DNA of 47,927 nt from Gammaproteobacteria bacterium Milos-ODIII6 (GTDB taxonomy: Bacteria > Pseudomonadota > Gammaproteobacteria > Chromatiales > Chromatiaceae), in the NCBI GenBank assembly GCA_029228645.1, contig JAPTHR010000016.1:1-47927 (forward strand), given 5' to 3'. Positions 16,736-25,811 of this stretch are shown piece after piece. Every line of letters starts with the position of its first letter. Within the stretch, counting starts at the first letter, position 1. The position numbers and the translations under genes were made by a program. A model generated the notes under the pieces. The model was not told where the DNA came from and did not search any database. It was given only the letters and a program-made list of their open reading frames with translations.

Positions 16736-17722
16736 TTAGGCCTTTGCCTTGGCTCGACGCCAACCGAGGCCCAGCAGTCCCATCCCCAGGAGGGTCAGCG
16801 CAGTAGGCTCCGGGATCGGAAACAACACCGCGGGATCATTGACCTGGAATCTCCACTTATTAGCGGCGGTGGAGGGACCGAAGTCAACTATCTCGGCGTT
16901 GGCATACATGAACACGGTCGTGTTCACTAACGCCTCGGAGGGGTCGTTTACCGCATCCGCGAAGACCTGACCGGTATTGTTTTCGATCAGGGTAAGGCCC
17001 GCAAAGGTGTCACCCACGGAGTCGACATCTCCGAAGGCGCCGTCAGGATTCTCCAGAGCCAGCGAGTACCAGTAGTCATCGCTATCCACTGCTCCAAAGG
17101 AGGCCCAAAGGGTGCCGTCGGTCGCGTTGTCAATGTCGTTTGAAAGAGGCACCCCCCCGGTGGTGTACCCGGTCGAGCTGTCCTCGTACAAGGCCATAAT
17201 GACGCCGGCTGCGATCTGACTATCACTCAGCACACCATTCGGGTCACTGACTCCCGAGAACGAGACGAGGTCGAAGGTGACCAATTGCCAGCTGTCGCCC
17301 GCGAAGAAGTTGGTAGCGTCCCCCGGGGTAGGCGCACCGAGAGAATTATTCAAAGAAAGGTCATCGGCGATGTCTGTCAACGGACTATATGCACCGGCAA
17401 AAGCCAGGCTCGGTGTGACACCGGCGTTTGCGACATTGGCCACCTCTTGCAGGAAATAGCCGGAGAGGCTGTCGATGCCCGGTGCGGTGTTATCCGAAGA
17501 CCATACGGTCGAGCCGCCGGCGTCGATGTTCTGCGCGTTGATGATCCCGTAAAAGTAGTCTCCGTTGGAGATGAGGCCATCAGAGTCAACATCAACCCAG
17601 TTTTCCCGACTCTGGAAAAACGCTTCGTTTTCCGTACCTGGCAGCATCACGACGCCGGCAGTTGCGTTGCCAACCCCCAATGCCGCCCCCAAAATTGCTG
17701 CAGTAAGCTTCTTGCGGTTCAT
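16736..17722 (-). CDS. PEP-CTERM sorting-domain protein, secreted
   Basis: 328 residues. There is a signal peptide (MNRKKLTAAILGAALGVGNATA), a long acidic, Asn/Asp/Gly-rich extracellular domain with few basic residues, then the PEP-CTERM tail IPEPTALTLLGMGLLGLGWRRAKAKA. The Asp-rich 'VDVDSDGLISNGDYF' stretch (~43-57) resembles a calcium-binding loop. Exosortase processing and delivery to the cell surface or floc matrix are expected. GGAGA lies 8 nt before the ATG. It is a monocistronic unit with its own sigma-54 promoter (17791-17805) and terminator (16673-16705). The specific function is unknown. Confidence 0.92.
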   Translation of the reverse strand: MNRKKLTAAILGAALGVGNATAGVVMLPGTENEAFFQSRENWVDVDSDGLISNGDYFYGIINAQNIDAGGSTVWSSDNTAPGIDSLSGYFLQEVANVANAGVTPSLAFAGAYSPLTDIADDLSLNNSLGAPTPGDATNFFAGDSWQLVTFDLVSFSGVSDPNGVLSDSQIAAGVIMALYEDSSTGYTTGGVPLSNDIDNATDGTLWASFGAVDSDDYWYSLALENPDGAFGDVDSVGDTFAGLTLIENNTGQVFADAVNDPSEALVNTTVFMYANAEIVDFGPSTAANKWRFQVNDPAVLFPIPEPTALTLLGMGLLGLGWRRAKAKA

Positions 17723-17790
17723 TTTGCCAGTCTCCTAATATTCGCTTGAAATCGTTACATAGCACCGGAATTCGGTCTGCCTCTAACGAA

Positions 17791-17805
17791 GCAGCAATTG
17801 TGCCA
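17791..17805 (-). promoter_or_regulatory. Sigma-54 (-24/-12) promoter of the PEP-CTERM gene at 16736-17722
   Basis: Minus-strand sequence TGGCACAATTGCTGCTT: perfect TGGCAC at -24 and CTGCTT at -12, with GG-N10-GC spacing. It lies 68 nt upstream of the start codon. Confidence 0.75.
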
Positions 17806-17893
17806 AAAATAAATATCGGTTCTTACTATTTGTTTCTAAAGCCTTTTCATTTTTCTTTAGTAGGCCAGGCAATCCGGCGGCAGAATCAGATGT

Positions 17894-17919
17894 AAAAAAA
17901 ACGGACACCTCTTCAGGTG
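17894..17919 (-). terminator. Probable terminator downstream of the ThiF-nitroreductase gene
   Basis: On the minus strand, hairpin CACCT-GAAG-AGGTG is followed after GTCCG-type spacing by eight T. The stem is short (5 bp), and it lies about 160 bp past the stop at 18080. Confidence 0.5.
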
Positions 17920-18079
17920 CAGATTCGAGGAGTCGGGGTCCTCACGGCACAACACGAATCATTCCGACGCCGCTCCCACAGATCCCGCCAGGTTGGCGTT
18001 TATCATGGATTCAAGCGATCGCGATGCTTCTCTTTTCTCCACCTGCCCGAGCACTCCTGCCGGCAATTGCGAATAGAAC

Positions 18080-20050
18080 CTATTTTCCCCTGAGCAAGTT
18101 GTCCAGCGACCGGCGCAGGGACCGGGCGCGGGGACTGGGGCCAAACCCGACCCTTCCCAGGAAGACTCCGGCCTGCAATGCCTGCTCCCCCAGCAGATCA
18201 CTGAGCCCTTCGCGCAGGACCCCCGCCTCTCGCAGCGCGTTCGCGCTCTCGGCAAACTTCACCCCCTGCGTGACATAGGAGGAGAAGATCAGCGGAGTCA
18301 TCTCCGGTTGGAACTGCAATCCGAGCTTGGGACAACTAAGCCAGAAACGCTGCATCGCCCTGCCGCCATCGACGTAACCCGCCACATCCTCGAGCGGACG
18401 CCTGGAGACGATCAGGAAATGCGCTCCGCAGCGAAGAGCGGGGAACAAGTCCAGCTGAATCCTCGGCAGCCAGGTACCTGCAAGGTACCGGTTCAGGTTT
18501 CGGACCCGGTCCCAACTGCGCATCGCCCATTTCATCAGCTTGAGCCCCACCGGATCCAGTCCGACCGCCTGGTCCGGGATACGATCTCTGCTGAACTGTG
18601 CGTCCCATTCGATGATCTGCCGGTGCACCTCATAGGCCTCCGGGATGGTCAGGCGGATTTTCGCGTTACGGAAAAGCAGCTTCGCCATTTCCCATTTCTT
18701 CTTGTCGCGGTCCAACCACAGGACCTGATAGTGCTCACCCACCGCGGCCTCCAGTGCCTGCTTCTGGGCGTCGGTCAACGAACGCGAAGACATCATCCTC
18801 CGTTGCGTAACCCGAGCGCGAATGAATGGGAGCAGCGGATCCGGCCCGGGATCACCGCTCACCTCGGTGAGACGCACCTCAATGACGGGATGGGTTTCTG
18901 GCGAGTCTTTCCGAAGGTCAAATTCGGCGTTCAAACCCTCCGCCGAAGCCGCTACGGCTATGGTCTCCAGTAAAGCGCCGACCGCAAGCTGACTGGCCCG
19001 CCCCTGCAAGTCATAGACACACCAGTCGCGCGTGTCATGCGCATGAATATTGAAACGTTGGTCATCGAGAGTCTCGAAACGCCACGGCTGGGTGTTGTCA
19101 CCACTGGGCGCCCATCGGGCGAGGTCGAGAATTCGCTCCACGGCAGTGTTCGGAGGAGTGATTTCGCCTTCCCCCGCCTGCTTGCTCATATGGCCAGCCA
19201 ATTTTCCCCTGGCGATCCGGAGCCCCAGTTTTTGCAGCGGGTTGCCATTCCCTCCTGGCCGCCATGTGCGCTTGAACCCGTTCCTGTATGCATCAAAGTG
19301 CAAACCCCAGGGAGCGGCGGGCACGCTGCCTCGTTGGAGCAGAATCTTCAGAGCGTGCGTCGCCGCCACTCCCGCGCACATCTCGCAGGCCATGGGCGTA
19401 GAGGGCCCCTTGTGATTGGCAAGATCCACACGCGAATCGTCCACAAGGTAGGGTAATTGCAACATCGCGGGTGATAGCCCGAGGAGAAAACGCAACAACT
19501 GTTCGTCTTCCGACTGTCCCTCCAGTCGGAAGTACTCCTCGAAGGTCATCTTCCCGGGCAGAAAATTGAGCAGCGCCGCGCCCATTCCGAGAGGTGCCGC
19601 CGTGATTGCCGGGATGCCCTTCTCTGCACAGGCAGCAAACACCGCCCTGCGCGCCTCGACCGCAAAAAAGTCCAGCCCGTCGACATAGAGGTCGACACCC
19701 TCGAGGAAGTCATCGATATTCTCGCCCTTTACCCCCTGCGGAAAGGCGCGAATATCCAGTTCCGGATTGATATCCCTGGCGAGCTCGTGCAGCACCTCAA
19801 CCTTCGGCCTACCGATGTGGCGCATGCTCGCGCCGGCCTGGCGGTTGAAGTTCGCCAACTCGAAGGTATCCAGATCGGAGATATTGAATCGACCGATGCC
19901 CAATCGGGTGAGGGTCAGAAGATGGCTGCCACCAACGCCCCCGAGTCCGGCGATCGCAATCCGTTTTGCCCGTAACAAGGCCTGTTCTGTCTCGGTGACC
20001 CAACCAATGTTGCGGGAAAAGGCCGTGTCGTAAGAAAAAGAGGTGGTCAA
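18080..20050 (-). CDS. ThiF/E1-like adenylyltransferase - nitroreductase fusion (Rv1355c/MoeY-like)
   Basis: 656 residues. Residues ~1-290 are a ThiF/MoeB/E1-like Rossmann domain: GLGGVGGS (35-42), ISDLDTFELANFNRQ (57-71) and a PMACEMCAG segment in the position of the E1 Cys region. Residues ~305-640 are a nitroreductase-like domain starting AVERILDLARWAPSGDNTQPWRFE, the typical FMN-binding opening. This order is that of Rv1355c-family proteins. It follows the exosortase-associated acyltransferase by 50 nt, so the two are likely one operon. The start appears to be TTG at 20050 (AGGA 8 nt upstream); no in-frame ATG fits better. An adenylation-plus-flavin reaction on an acyl or peptide-like substrate is inferred; the substrate is unknown. 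Confidence 0.8.
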   Translation of the reverse strand: MTTSFSYDTAFSRNIGWVTETEQALLRAKRIAIAGLGGVGGSHLLTLTRLGIGRFNISDLDTFELANFNRQAGASMRHIGRPKVEVLHELARDINPELDIRAFPQGVKGENIDDFLEGVDLYVDGLDFFAVEARRAVFAACAEKGIPAITAAPLGMGAALLNFLPGKMTFEEYFRLEGQSEDEQLLRFLLGLSPAMLQLPYLVDDSRVDLANHKGPSTPMACEMCAGVAATHALKILLQRGSVPAAPWGLHFDAYRNGFKRTWRPGGNGNPLQKLGLRIARGKLAGHMSKQAGEGEITPPNTAVERILDLARWAPSGDNTQPWRFETLDDQRFNIHAHDTRDWCVYDLQGRASQLAVGALLETIAVAASAEGLNAEFDLRKDSPETHPVIEVRLTEVSGDPGPDPLLPFIRARVTQRRMMSSRSLTDAQKQALEAAVGEHYQVLWLDRDKKKWEMAKLLFRNAKIRLTIPEAYEVHRQIIEWDAQFSRDRIPDQAVGLDPVGLKLMKWAMRSWDRVRNLNRYLAGTWLPRIQLDLFPALRCGAHFLIVSRRPLEDVAGYVDGGRAMQRFWLSCPKLGLQFQPEMTPLIFSSYVTQGVKFAESANALREAGVLREGLSDLLGEQALQAGVFLGRVGFGPSPRARSLRRSLDNLLRGK

Positions 20051-20100
20051 TTTGGGAGTCCTGCCATACCTGTTGCCGATTTGGTGCTGTCGTGACCAGC

Positions 20101-20868
20101 CTAAGTGCCGCTTCCAATTCCGCAGATTTCGTAATCCGCGCTAACCAGCCGCTTGATTTCCTGATAAAGGTCGCCCAAATCGCCCCGCATCTCAAGCAGC
20201 CCCGCCTCGGTGCGTATGAAATAGAGCGCCCGATTGCCATGATAATCGACATCGTGACCGGCACGCTCGAAGAAGATGCCGGACCGTTTCATAAGGCGCG
20301 GCAGAAAGGGCTCCATCATGGCGAACACCTGGGTTCGCCCGGTCAACTCGGTCAAGGCGCCGGCGGCGAGAAACCCGGCCACCGCGATGAGCGAGAAGGT
20401 GCGCGCCTCCTGGCGGGAGATATCCATGGAGTCGACCTCACCAAAGCGTGTCTTGGCCTCGCCGGAACGCCGTCGGAAGGCGCCATCCACCGCCAGGCGT
20501 GAGATTTCACATAAGCGGGAGCGGTCCACATTCAGGCTTTTGACGAACCCGGTGTCAATGCTGTCGGCGCAGTATTTCTCAAACGGGAGGGGTTCGGCCT
20601 CCGCATCACCATCTGTTGGGACCAGGCGGACGCACCCGGCGGGCATGCCGCTGCGGTGCGTGATCAGGCAATGCAGCGAGCGCTCGTCATATTCCTCGCG
20701 CTCCAGCTGGTCCGGAAATTCGGCCGGGCTCTCGTAGCCGAACTCCTCGCAGTAGACCCGGTAACGTATCCGGTAGGCATGCGCCTTCTGTTCCTCCGTG
20801 GTCGCCAGTTGCACGGAGAAGAATTCCAGAAAGTGCTCGGCCAGTGAGCCGGGTTTGTTCTCTTCCAC
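20101..20868 (-). CDS. PEP-CTERM/exosortase system-associated acyltransferase
   Basis: 255 residues, near the family's usual ~240. It is related to LuxI/GNAT-like autoinducer synthases: AYRIRYRVYCEEFGYE near residues 30-45, CEISRLAVDGAFRRR in the middle, and the FMMEPFLPRLMKRSG region. I place the start at GTG 20868 because AAAAGGA lies 8 nt upstream and the family normally begins shortly before LAEHFLEFF; an ATG at 20913 would add 15 residues (MCVCAALPW...). It is the first gene of a pair with the ThiF-nitroreductase fusion. A role in making an N-acyl or related lipid signal or modification for the exosortase system is inferred; the reaction has not been assigned. Confidence 0.85.
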   Translation of the reverse strand: MEENKPGSLAEHFLEFFSVQLATTEEQKAHAYRIRYRVYCEEFGYESPAEFPDQLEREEYDERSLHCLITHRSGMPAGCVRLVPTDGDAEAEPLPFEKYCADSIDTGFVKSLNVDRSRLCEISRLAVDGAFRRRSGEAKTRFGEVDSMDISRQEARTFSLIAVAGFLAAGALTELTGRTQVFAMMEPFLPRLMKRSGIFFERAGHDVDYHGNRALYFIRTEAGLLEMRGDLGDLYQEIKRLVSADYEICGIGSGT

Positions 20869-21056
20869 CAAACAGTCCTTTTCCAGCCAGGGAAGCGCAG
20901 CACAGACGCACATCCGTATGTACCCCGCATGTTTCTAGCGACCTATCCGTAAGATACTTTAAATTCTTGAAGGTCGGGTGAAAGCGACACTGGCATCACG
21001 GAACCCCCTCACATCACTCCACCCAACGCGTTGAGTAGATGTTTTTCAGCGGTGTT

Positions 21057-22046
21057 TCAAAGACGCGCCAGGGAGAAAGCCACCACCTCTTCGATGTCAT
21101 CCAGCCCCAGCTGACACATCAGCAGTCGATCCAGCCCCAGCGCCACCCCGGAACAGGGCGGCAGCCCATGCTCCATGGCCGACAGCAGGGCGTCGTCGAT
21201 CGGCATCGGCCGCTGGCCGGCACTGAAACGGCGGCAGTTCTCCTGCTCGAAGCGCTCGGATTGTTCCTCCGCATCGACCAGTTCCTCGAAGCCGTTGGCC
21301 AGTTCCAGGCCCTTCCAGTACAACTCGAACCGGTGCGCCACCCGCGGGTCTCGCGCAGAAATCCGCGCGAGCGAGGCCTGGCTGGCAGGGTAATCGACAA
21401 CAAAGGTCAGCCCGTCGCGGCCCAGCTCCGGTTCGATGAAACTGGTCATGAGCAGGTCGAGCCAGCCATCGCGGTCGAGGTCCAGCCCTTCGGCGCCCAA
21501 CAGGTTGTGGTCCCGCGCATAGGCCTGCAGGGTGAGGGCATCGGCCTCAAGGGGGTCGAGGCCAAGGTGCTGCATAAACAGGGAACGGTAGCTGAGTCGC
21601 TCAACCGGCAGATCGGGCTGGCCCAGCACCTCACGCACCAGTGCGGCCAACTCATCCATCAATTGATTCGCGTTGAATCCCGGCCGGTACCACTCCAATA
21701 AGGTGAACTCGGGATTGTGCCGCTTGCCGGCCTCGCCGTTGCGGAAGGCCTTGCACACCTGGTAGATCGGGCCGCTGCCTGCCGCCAGCAGGCGCTTCAT
21801 GAAAAACTCCGGTGAGCTTTGCAGAAACAGGCGTTTACTGTCAGGGTAACCGGGGCCGGTGAATGCCGACACCAACGGCTCGATACTCGGATCCGTCCCG
21901 AAAGACGCGCCCAGCAGGGGGGTTTCGACCTCCAGCACCCCCCTCTCCTCGAAAAAGGCCCGCAGACCCTGCAGCACTCTGGCGCGGGCCTGCAGGGTTT
22001 CCAGCGAGGCCCCGGGGCGCCAGTCGCCCGCATGCCGCTGCGTCAT
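21057..22046 (-). CDS. epmA: EF-P (R)-beta-lysine ligase EpmA (GenX/PoxA)
   Basis: 329 residues, full length. It is a class II lysyl-tRNA-synthetase-like catalytic core without the anticodon-binding domain: motif 1 region FFEERGVLEVETPLL, motif 2 CKAFRNGEAGKRHNPEFTLLEWY, motif 3 GVALGLDRLLM. EpmA activates (R)-beta-lysine as adenylate and attaches it to Lys34 of EF-P, which relieves ribosome stalling at polyproline. It starts 9 nt after the efp stop, so the two are co-transcribed. EpmB, the matching aminomutase, is encoded divergently next to efp. Cytoplasmic. Confidence 0.96.
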   Translation of the reverse strand: MTQRHAGDWRPGASLETLQARARVLQGLRAFFEERGVLEVETPLLGASFGTDPSIEPLVSAFTGPGYPDSKRLFLQSSPEFFMKRLLAAGSGPIYQVCKAFRNGEAGKRHNPEFTLLEWYRPGFNANQLMDELAALVREVLGQPDLPVERLSYRSLFMQHLGLDPLEADALTLQAYARDHNLLGAEGLDLDRDGWLDLLMTSFIEPELGRDGLTFVVDYPASQASLARISARDPRVAHRFELYWKGLELANGFEELVDAEEQSERFEQENCRRFSAGQRPMPIDDALLSAMEHGLPPCSGVALGLDRLLMCQLGLDDIEEVVAFSLARL

Positions 22047-22055
22047 AACAAGGGG

Positions 22056-22628
22056 TCACTCGTCCTTGGCGCGGCTGACGTATTGGCCGGTGCGGGTATC
22101 CACTTTGATCTTCTCCCCGGTCTGGACGAACAGGGGCACGCGCACCACCGCGCCGGTCTCCAGGGTCGCCGGCTTGCCGCCACCACCCGAGGTATCGCCC
22201 TTGAGGCCGGGGTCGGTCTCGGTGATCTCCAGGACCACGAAATTGGGCGCCTCGACCGCGATCGGCGATCCGTTCCAGAGCGTCACCAGGCAGCTGTCCT
22301 GCTCCTTTACCCAGTTGGTGGCCTCGCCCATCGCATTCGCGTCCGCCTGGTACTGTTCGTAGGATTCGTTGTCCATGAAGTGCCAGAATTCGCCATCGCT
22401 GTAGAGGTAGGAAAGCGTCCGGTCCATGACATCCGCCGCCTCCACCGATTCGCCGGACCTGAAGGTCTTCTCCAGCACCCGGCCGGTCATCAGGTTGCGC
22501 AGCTTGACGCGGCTGAAGGCCTGCCCCTTGCCCGGCTTCACGAACTCGTTTTCGATGATCACGCAGGGGTCGCCATCGAGCATCAGCTTGAGACCGCCGC
22601 GGAATTCGTTGGTATTGTAGGTTGCCAT
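22056..22628 (-). CDS. efp: Elongation factor P
   Basis: 190 residues with the three-domain EF-P layout: KOW-like domain I (1-65), OB domain II and C-terminal OB domain III ending [16 protein letters not shown]. The modified residue Lys34 is in the loop [11 protein letters not shown] binds between P and E sites and promotes peptide bonds at consecutive prolines. That is relevant here because several genes in the window encode long proline runs (for example Pro7 near 700 and PPPPPPP in the gene at 30280). It is first in the efp-epmA unit; its ATG overlaps a potential epmB ATG on the other strand. Confidence 0.97.
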   Translation of the reverse strand: MATYNTNEFRGGLKLMLDGDPCVIIENEFVKPGKGQAFSRVKLRNLMTGRVLEKTFRSGESVEAADVMDRTLSYLYSDGEFWHFMDNESYEQYQADANAMGEATNWVKEQDSCLVTLWNGSPIAVEAPNFVVLEITETDPGLKGDTSGGGGKPATLETGAVVRVPLFVQTGEKIKVDTRTGQYVSRAKDE

Positions 22629-22662
22629 GTCATCCCCTATCCAAAGGCAAAATCAGCCGCCA

Positions 22663-23664
22663 ATGATAACGCCAACGGCCGTGCCGGCGCAGCTGGATTC
22701 CTGGCAGAGCGAGCTTGCGCGCGCCGTCAGCGACCCGGCGGTACTCTTGCAGCGGCTGGCACTGCCGCACTCGCTGTTGGCTGCAGCCAGGACGGCCGCG
22801 GCCGTCTTTCCGCTGCGCGTAACCGAGCACTATCTCGGCCTGATAGAAAAAGGAAATCCGGATGACCCTCTGCTGCGCCAGGTCCTGCCGCTGAAGGAGG
22901 AACTGCAAGCGGTGCCGGGCTTCGTCACCGACCCGGTTGGGGATCACGCCGCACAGCGGTCGCCCGGGCTGCTGCAGAAATACCGGGGGCGCGCCCTCCT
23001 GATCACCACCGGCGCCTGCGCGATCCACTGCCGCTATTGCTTCCGGCGCAACTTCCCGTACGCGGACCAGAACGCCGTGCGCCACTGGGAACAGCTGCCC
23101 GAACGACTCGGCGAGTTGCCGCACTTGAGGGAGGTCATCCTGAGCGGCGGGGATCCGTTGACGCTCTCGGATGGCAAGTTGCGCGACCTGGTGCGCCGCC
23201 TGGGCGCGGTGCCCGGCTTGGCGCGACTGCGCCTGCACTCCCGTGTCCCGAGCGTTCTGCCCTCGCGCATCACCCCGCAACTGGTCGACCTCCTTCAGGA
23301 GACGCCGCTCGCGACCACCCTGGTGCTGCATTGCAACCATGCACGGGAACTGGCCGCGCCGCTCGACGAGGCGTTGCTGGCGCTGAGGCAAGCCAACGTC
23401 ACCCTGCTCAACCAGGCGGTCCTGTTGCGCGGGGTGAACGACTCGCTGAACGCCTTGCTCGAGCTGAGCGAACGGCTGTTCGGGTTCGGCGTCCTGCCCT
23501 ACTACCTGCACGCGCTGGACCCGGTCGAGGGCGCGGCCCATTTCCACGTCCCTGACAGCGCGGCGCGTAAGCTGCACCAGGGCCTGCAAGAGAGCCTGCC
23601 CGGCTACCTGGTGCCGCGGCTGGTCAGGGAGATCCCGGGAGAAGCCTGCAAAACCCCCTTGTAG
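22663..23664 (+). CDS. epmB: EF-P (R)-beta-lysine-forming lysine 2,3-aminomutase EpmB
   Basis: About 333 residues. It is a radical SAM enzyme with the cluster motif CxxxCxxC (CAIHCRYC) after TTGA, then SGGDPLTLSDGKL and the RLHSRVPSVLPSRI stretch typical of lysine 2,3-aminomutases, plus a PLP-binding C-terminal half. It converts L-alpha-lysine to (R)-beta-lysine for EpmA. I prefer the ATG at 22663 (MITPTAVPAQLDSWQSEL), which aligns with the usual N-terminus. ATG 22627 is also in frame and overlaps the efp start codon on the opposite strand. Neither has a clear ribosome site. Confidence 0.94.
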   Translation: MITPTAVPAQLDSWQSELARAVSDPAVLLQRLALPHSLLAAARTAAAVFPLRVTEHYLGLIEKGNPDDPLLRQVLPLKEELQAVPGFVTDPVGDHAAQRSPGLLQKYRGRALLITTGACAIHCRYCFRRNFPYADQNAVRHWEQLPERLGELPHLREVILSGGDPLTLSDGKLRDLVRRLGAVPGLARLRLHSRVPSVLPSRITPQLVDLLQETPLATTLVLHCNHARELAAPLDEALLALRQANVTLLNQAVLLRGVNDSLNALLELSERLFGFGVLPYYLHALDPVEGAAHFHVPDSAARKLHQGLQESLPGYLVPRLVREIPGEACKTPL

Positions 23665-23851
23665 GGTCGTATCGATCGACCCGAAAAAACGTCTGTTTTG
23701 CTAAAGTGACGGTTCAGCCCGCCGATTAACAGGCAAATTCGTCCAATAGTGCAGGAATCCGACCACGCGCCGGACCTCCCGAGGTCTGGCGGCGACCCGG
23801 CAGGGAGGCTTGGTGCATCAGCTCCTGCCGGCGCGGCAACCGAGATCCCGT

Positions 23852-25747
23852 ATGGTCAAACCGATCGAATCCGAGAGCGACCCAACAAGCAGTGCCAACG
23901 CGCGCTCCTTGGGTTTGAGCGTGCCGGAACAGGTTGCGCCGCCGGCCGATTGCCTGTTTCTGCAACCCAATGAGACCTCGCACTGGATCGAAGCCCTGCC
24001 GCTCGCCAACATCGGCGAGACCTCGCGCCAGGTGTATACAAAGCTGGGGGAACTGAACCAGTACCGGATTCCCCGGTCGGCGCGCGTCAAGGAGACGGAA
24101 TCCTTCCGGTCGATCGTTGCCTACATAGCAGGCAGCCTGCGCCGCCACTACATGGATGCCAGTTTTCCGCTCTCGCCCAAGGCCTGGAAGACGCTCATCC
24201 TGAGTCGCGAACTGCACAACGAACTGGCGACCAGCTACAAGCTGGTCATCCTGGATCTGCTGCAGGCATCCGAATCCCGGCTGGACAAGAAACTCCTGAT
24301 CATCGCCCTGCACCGGGCCTTGCACTACCTGGGGGAGGTCTACCTGCAGACCTGCCTCTCCTACACCGCGCCGGCAGCGGGGTTGTGGAAGGAGATCAAC
24401 ACCCTGTATGCCTTTGCGCGGCAGAACCAACTGCAGCGGGTTCCGGTCAAAATGACCATCGCTGATTCGCACGAGACCTCGACCATAGAGGACCGGTTTA
24501 AGGCACTGATGCTGTTCGCCACCGCCTCACCCTCGCGCCTGCCGCAGTTGCATCTCGATTCCCTCTACCAGAGGGCCCGGGAGTGGGCGCGCTTGACGAA
24601 ATTCGTTGATCTGCAACAGGGGAACTCGGACATGGATACCCTGAATGTCTCCCTGCATCTGGACGAGCCACCGATTCACAATGCCTTACGCCTACCCCCC
24701 ACCAATGGCCCCATCGTCATTCTGGATCTGCGGGAACTGGTTCGCGATCTGCAGGCGGCATTCCAGAATGCCCCACTGGATGGCTCGAGGCAGCTCAGCC
24801 TGGAGCCCGGCAGTTTGCCAAAAGGGCTCCTGCAGCAGTTGATCAGAAACTGGCATTCGCCCTCCGAGCGGCGTTTCCAACGCACCAGACTGAATTTTTC
24901 CCTGCAGGTCTTTTGCGGGGTGCGGGCAATACATGCCGGGTTGCTGGATCGCCACCCGGCAAGCGACTCGGCGCAGCAGAGCAGCCATCCTGATCCATAC
25001 GCGACCGACTGGGGGCCGGGCTCTGCAGAGGGCGCGTTGACCCTGATGGACGACGAAGGGTTCTCCGCCTCGCTGGCTGCGCCCTCCGGAGGCAACACCG
25101 GCCCCGTGCTCGACTACGATGCCTCTTTCAATGCCGACGGGGTCCTGGGGGGCTCCGGCGACCCCATCGACATGCCCGGTCAAAGCGACTCCAGCGACAA
25201 CACCGTGACCACGGTCAATGAAAGCGCGAGTGGATACTGCATCCGCTGGCCCGCGGGTGAACGCACGCCGAAGACGCGCGTCGGCGACCTGATCGGCGTC
25301 GGCGCCGACCAGGAGGAGGCGCCTTTCAGTCTCGGCGTCGTGCGCTGGTTACGTTGTATCGACCAGTCCGAGGTCGAAATCGGTCTTCATATCCTCTCGA
25401 ATCATGTCGAGGCCGCCCGGGCTTATGCTGCCATTGCAGAGGGACGCGTCCCCTTGCGCAACCGGCGCGACCCGGTGAACTGTCTGCATATCCCGCCGCT
25501 CCCCCGCCGCGGCTCGGTGCAGAAGCCATCACTGATTCTCAGCAGCGCGGGCTACGAACTCGGCACCTTCCTGTGGCTGGAGCAGGTCGCCAGTCGCAAG
25601 GTGACCCTGATCCGCCTCGCCAGGCTGATCGATTTCGGCGGCGTCTTCGCCCGCTTTGAAATCGAATACATGAACACGAAAAAAACGGACGGCGAGGGAG
25701 ACGGGTCCAGCCGGAGCCAGTTCGAGGCCCTCTGGAAATCGCTTTGA
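23852..25747 (+). CDS. PilZ-like c-di-GMP effector protein, large cytoplasmic
   Basis: 631 residues, no signal peptide or membrane helix. The first ~370 residues are alpha-helical and not assigned to a known domain. A PilZ-type region begins with an RxxxR-like motif (ERRFQRTR followed by LNFSLQVFCGVRAIHAGLL). It is then interrupted by ~80 low-complexity residues rich in S/G/D, and resumes with the [D/N]xSxxG motif NESASG and a beta-barrel (VGDLIGVGADQEEAPFSLGVVRWLRC; VEIGLHIL). This split organisation fits the long PilZ proteins known in gammaproteobacteria. It is followed 64 nt later by a REC/EAL-like gene, so a shared c-di-GMP role is inferred. ATG 23852 was chosen; TTG 23810/GTG 23813 after GGGAGG are alternatives. 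Confidence 0.65.
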   Translation: MVKPIESESDPTSSANARSLGLSVPEQVAPPADCLFLQPNETSHWIEALPLANIGETSRQVYTKLGELNQYRIPRSARVKETESFRSIVAYIAGSLRRHYMDASFPLSPKAWKTLILSRELHNELATSYKLVILDLLQASESRLDKKLLIIALHRALHYLGEVYLQTCLSYTAPAAGLWKEINTLYAFARQNQLQRVPVKMTIADSHETSTIEDRFKALMLFATASPSRLPQLHLDSLYQRAREWARLTKFVDLQQGNSDMDTLNVSLHLDEPPIHNALRLPPTNGPIVILDLRELVRDLQAAFQNAPLDGSRQLSLEPGSLPKGLLQQLIRNWHSPSERRFQRTRLNFSLQVFCGVRAIHAGLLDRHPASDSAQQSSHPDPYATDWGPGSAEGALTLMDDEGFSASLAAPSGGNTGPVLDYDASFNADGVLGGSGDPIDMPGQSDSSDNTVTTVNESASGYCIRWPAGERTPKTRVGDLIGVGADQEEAPFSLGVVRWLRCIDQSEVEIGLHILSNHVEAARAYAAIAEGRVPLRNRRDPVNCLHIPPLPRRGSVQKPSLILSSAGYELGTFLWLEQVASRKVTLIRLARLIDFGGVFARFEIEYMNTKKTDGEGDGSSRSQFEALWKSL

Positions 25748-25811
25748 CCCCGCCCCGCGAGTCTAAGCCCGAAGCGGTCCCAGCACGCTACGTGTAGTCA
25801 CGCCTGCACGC

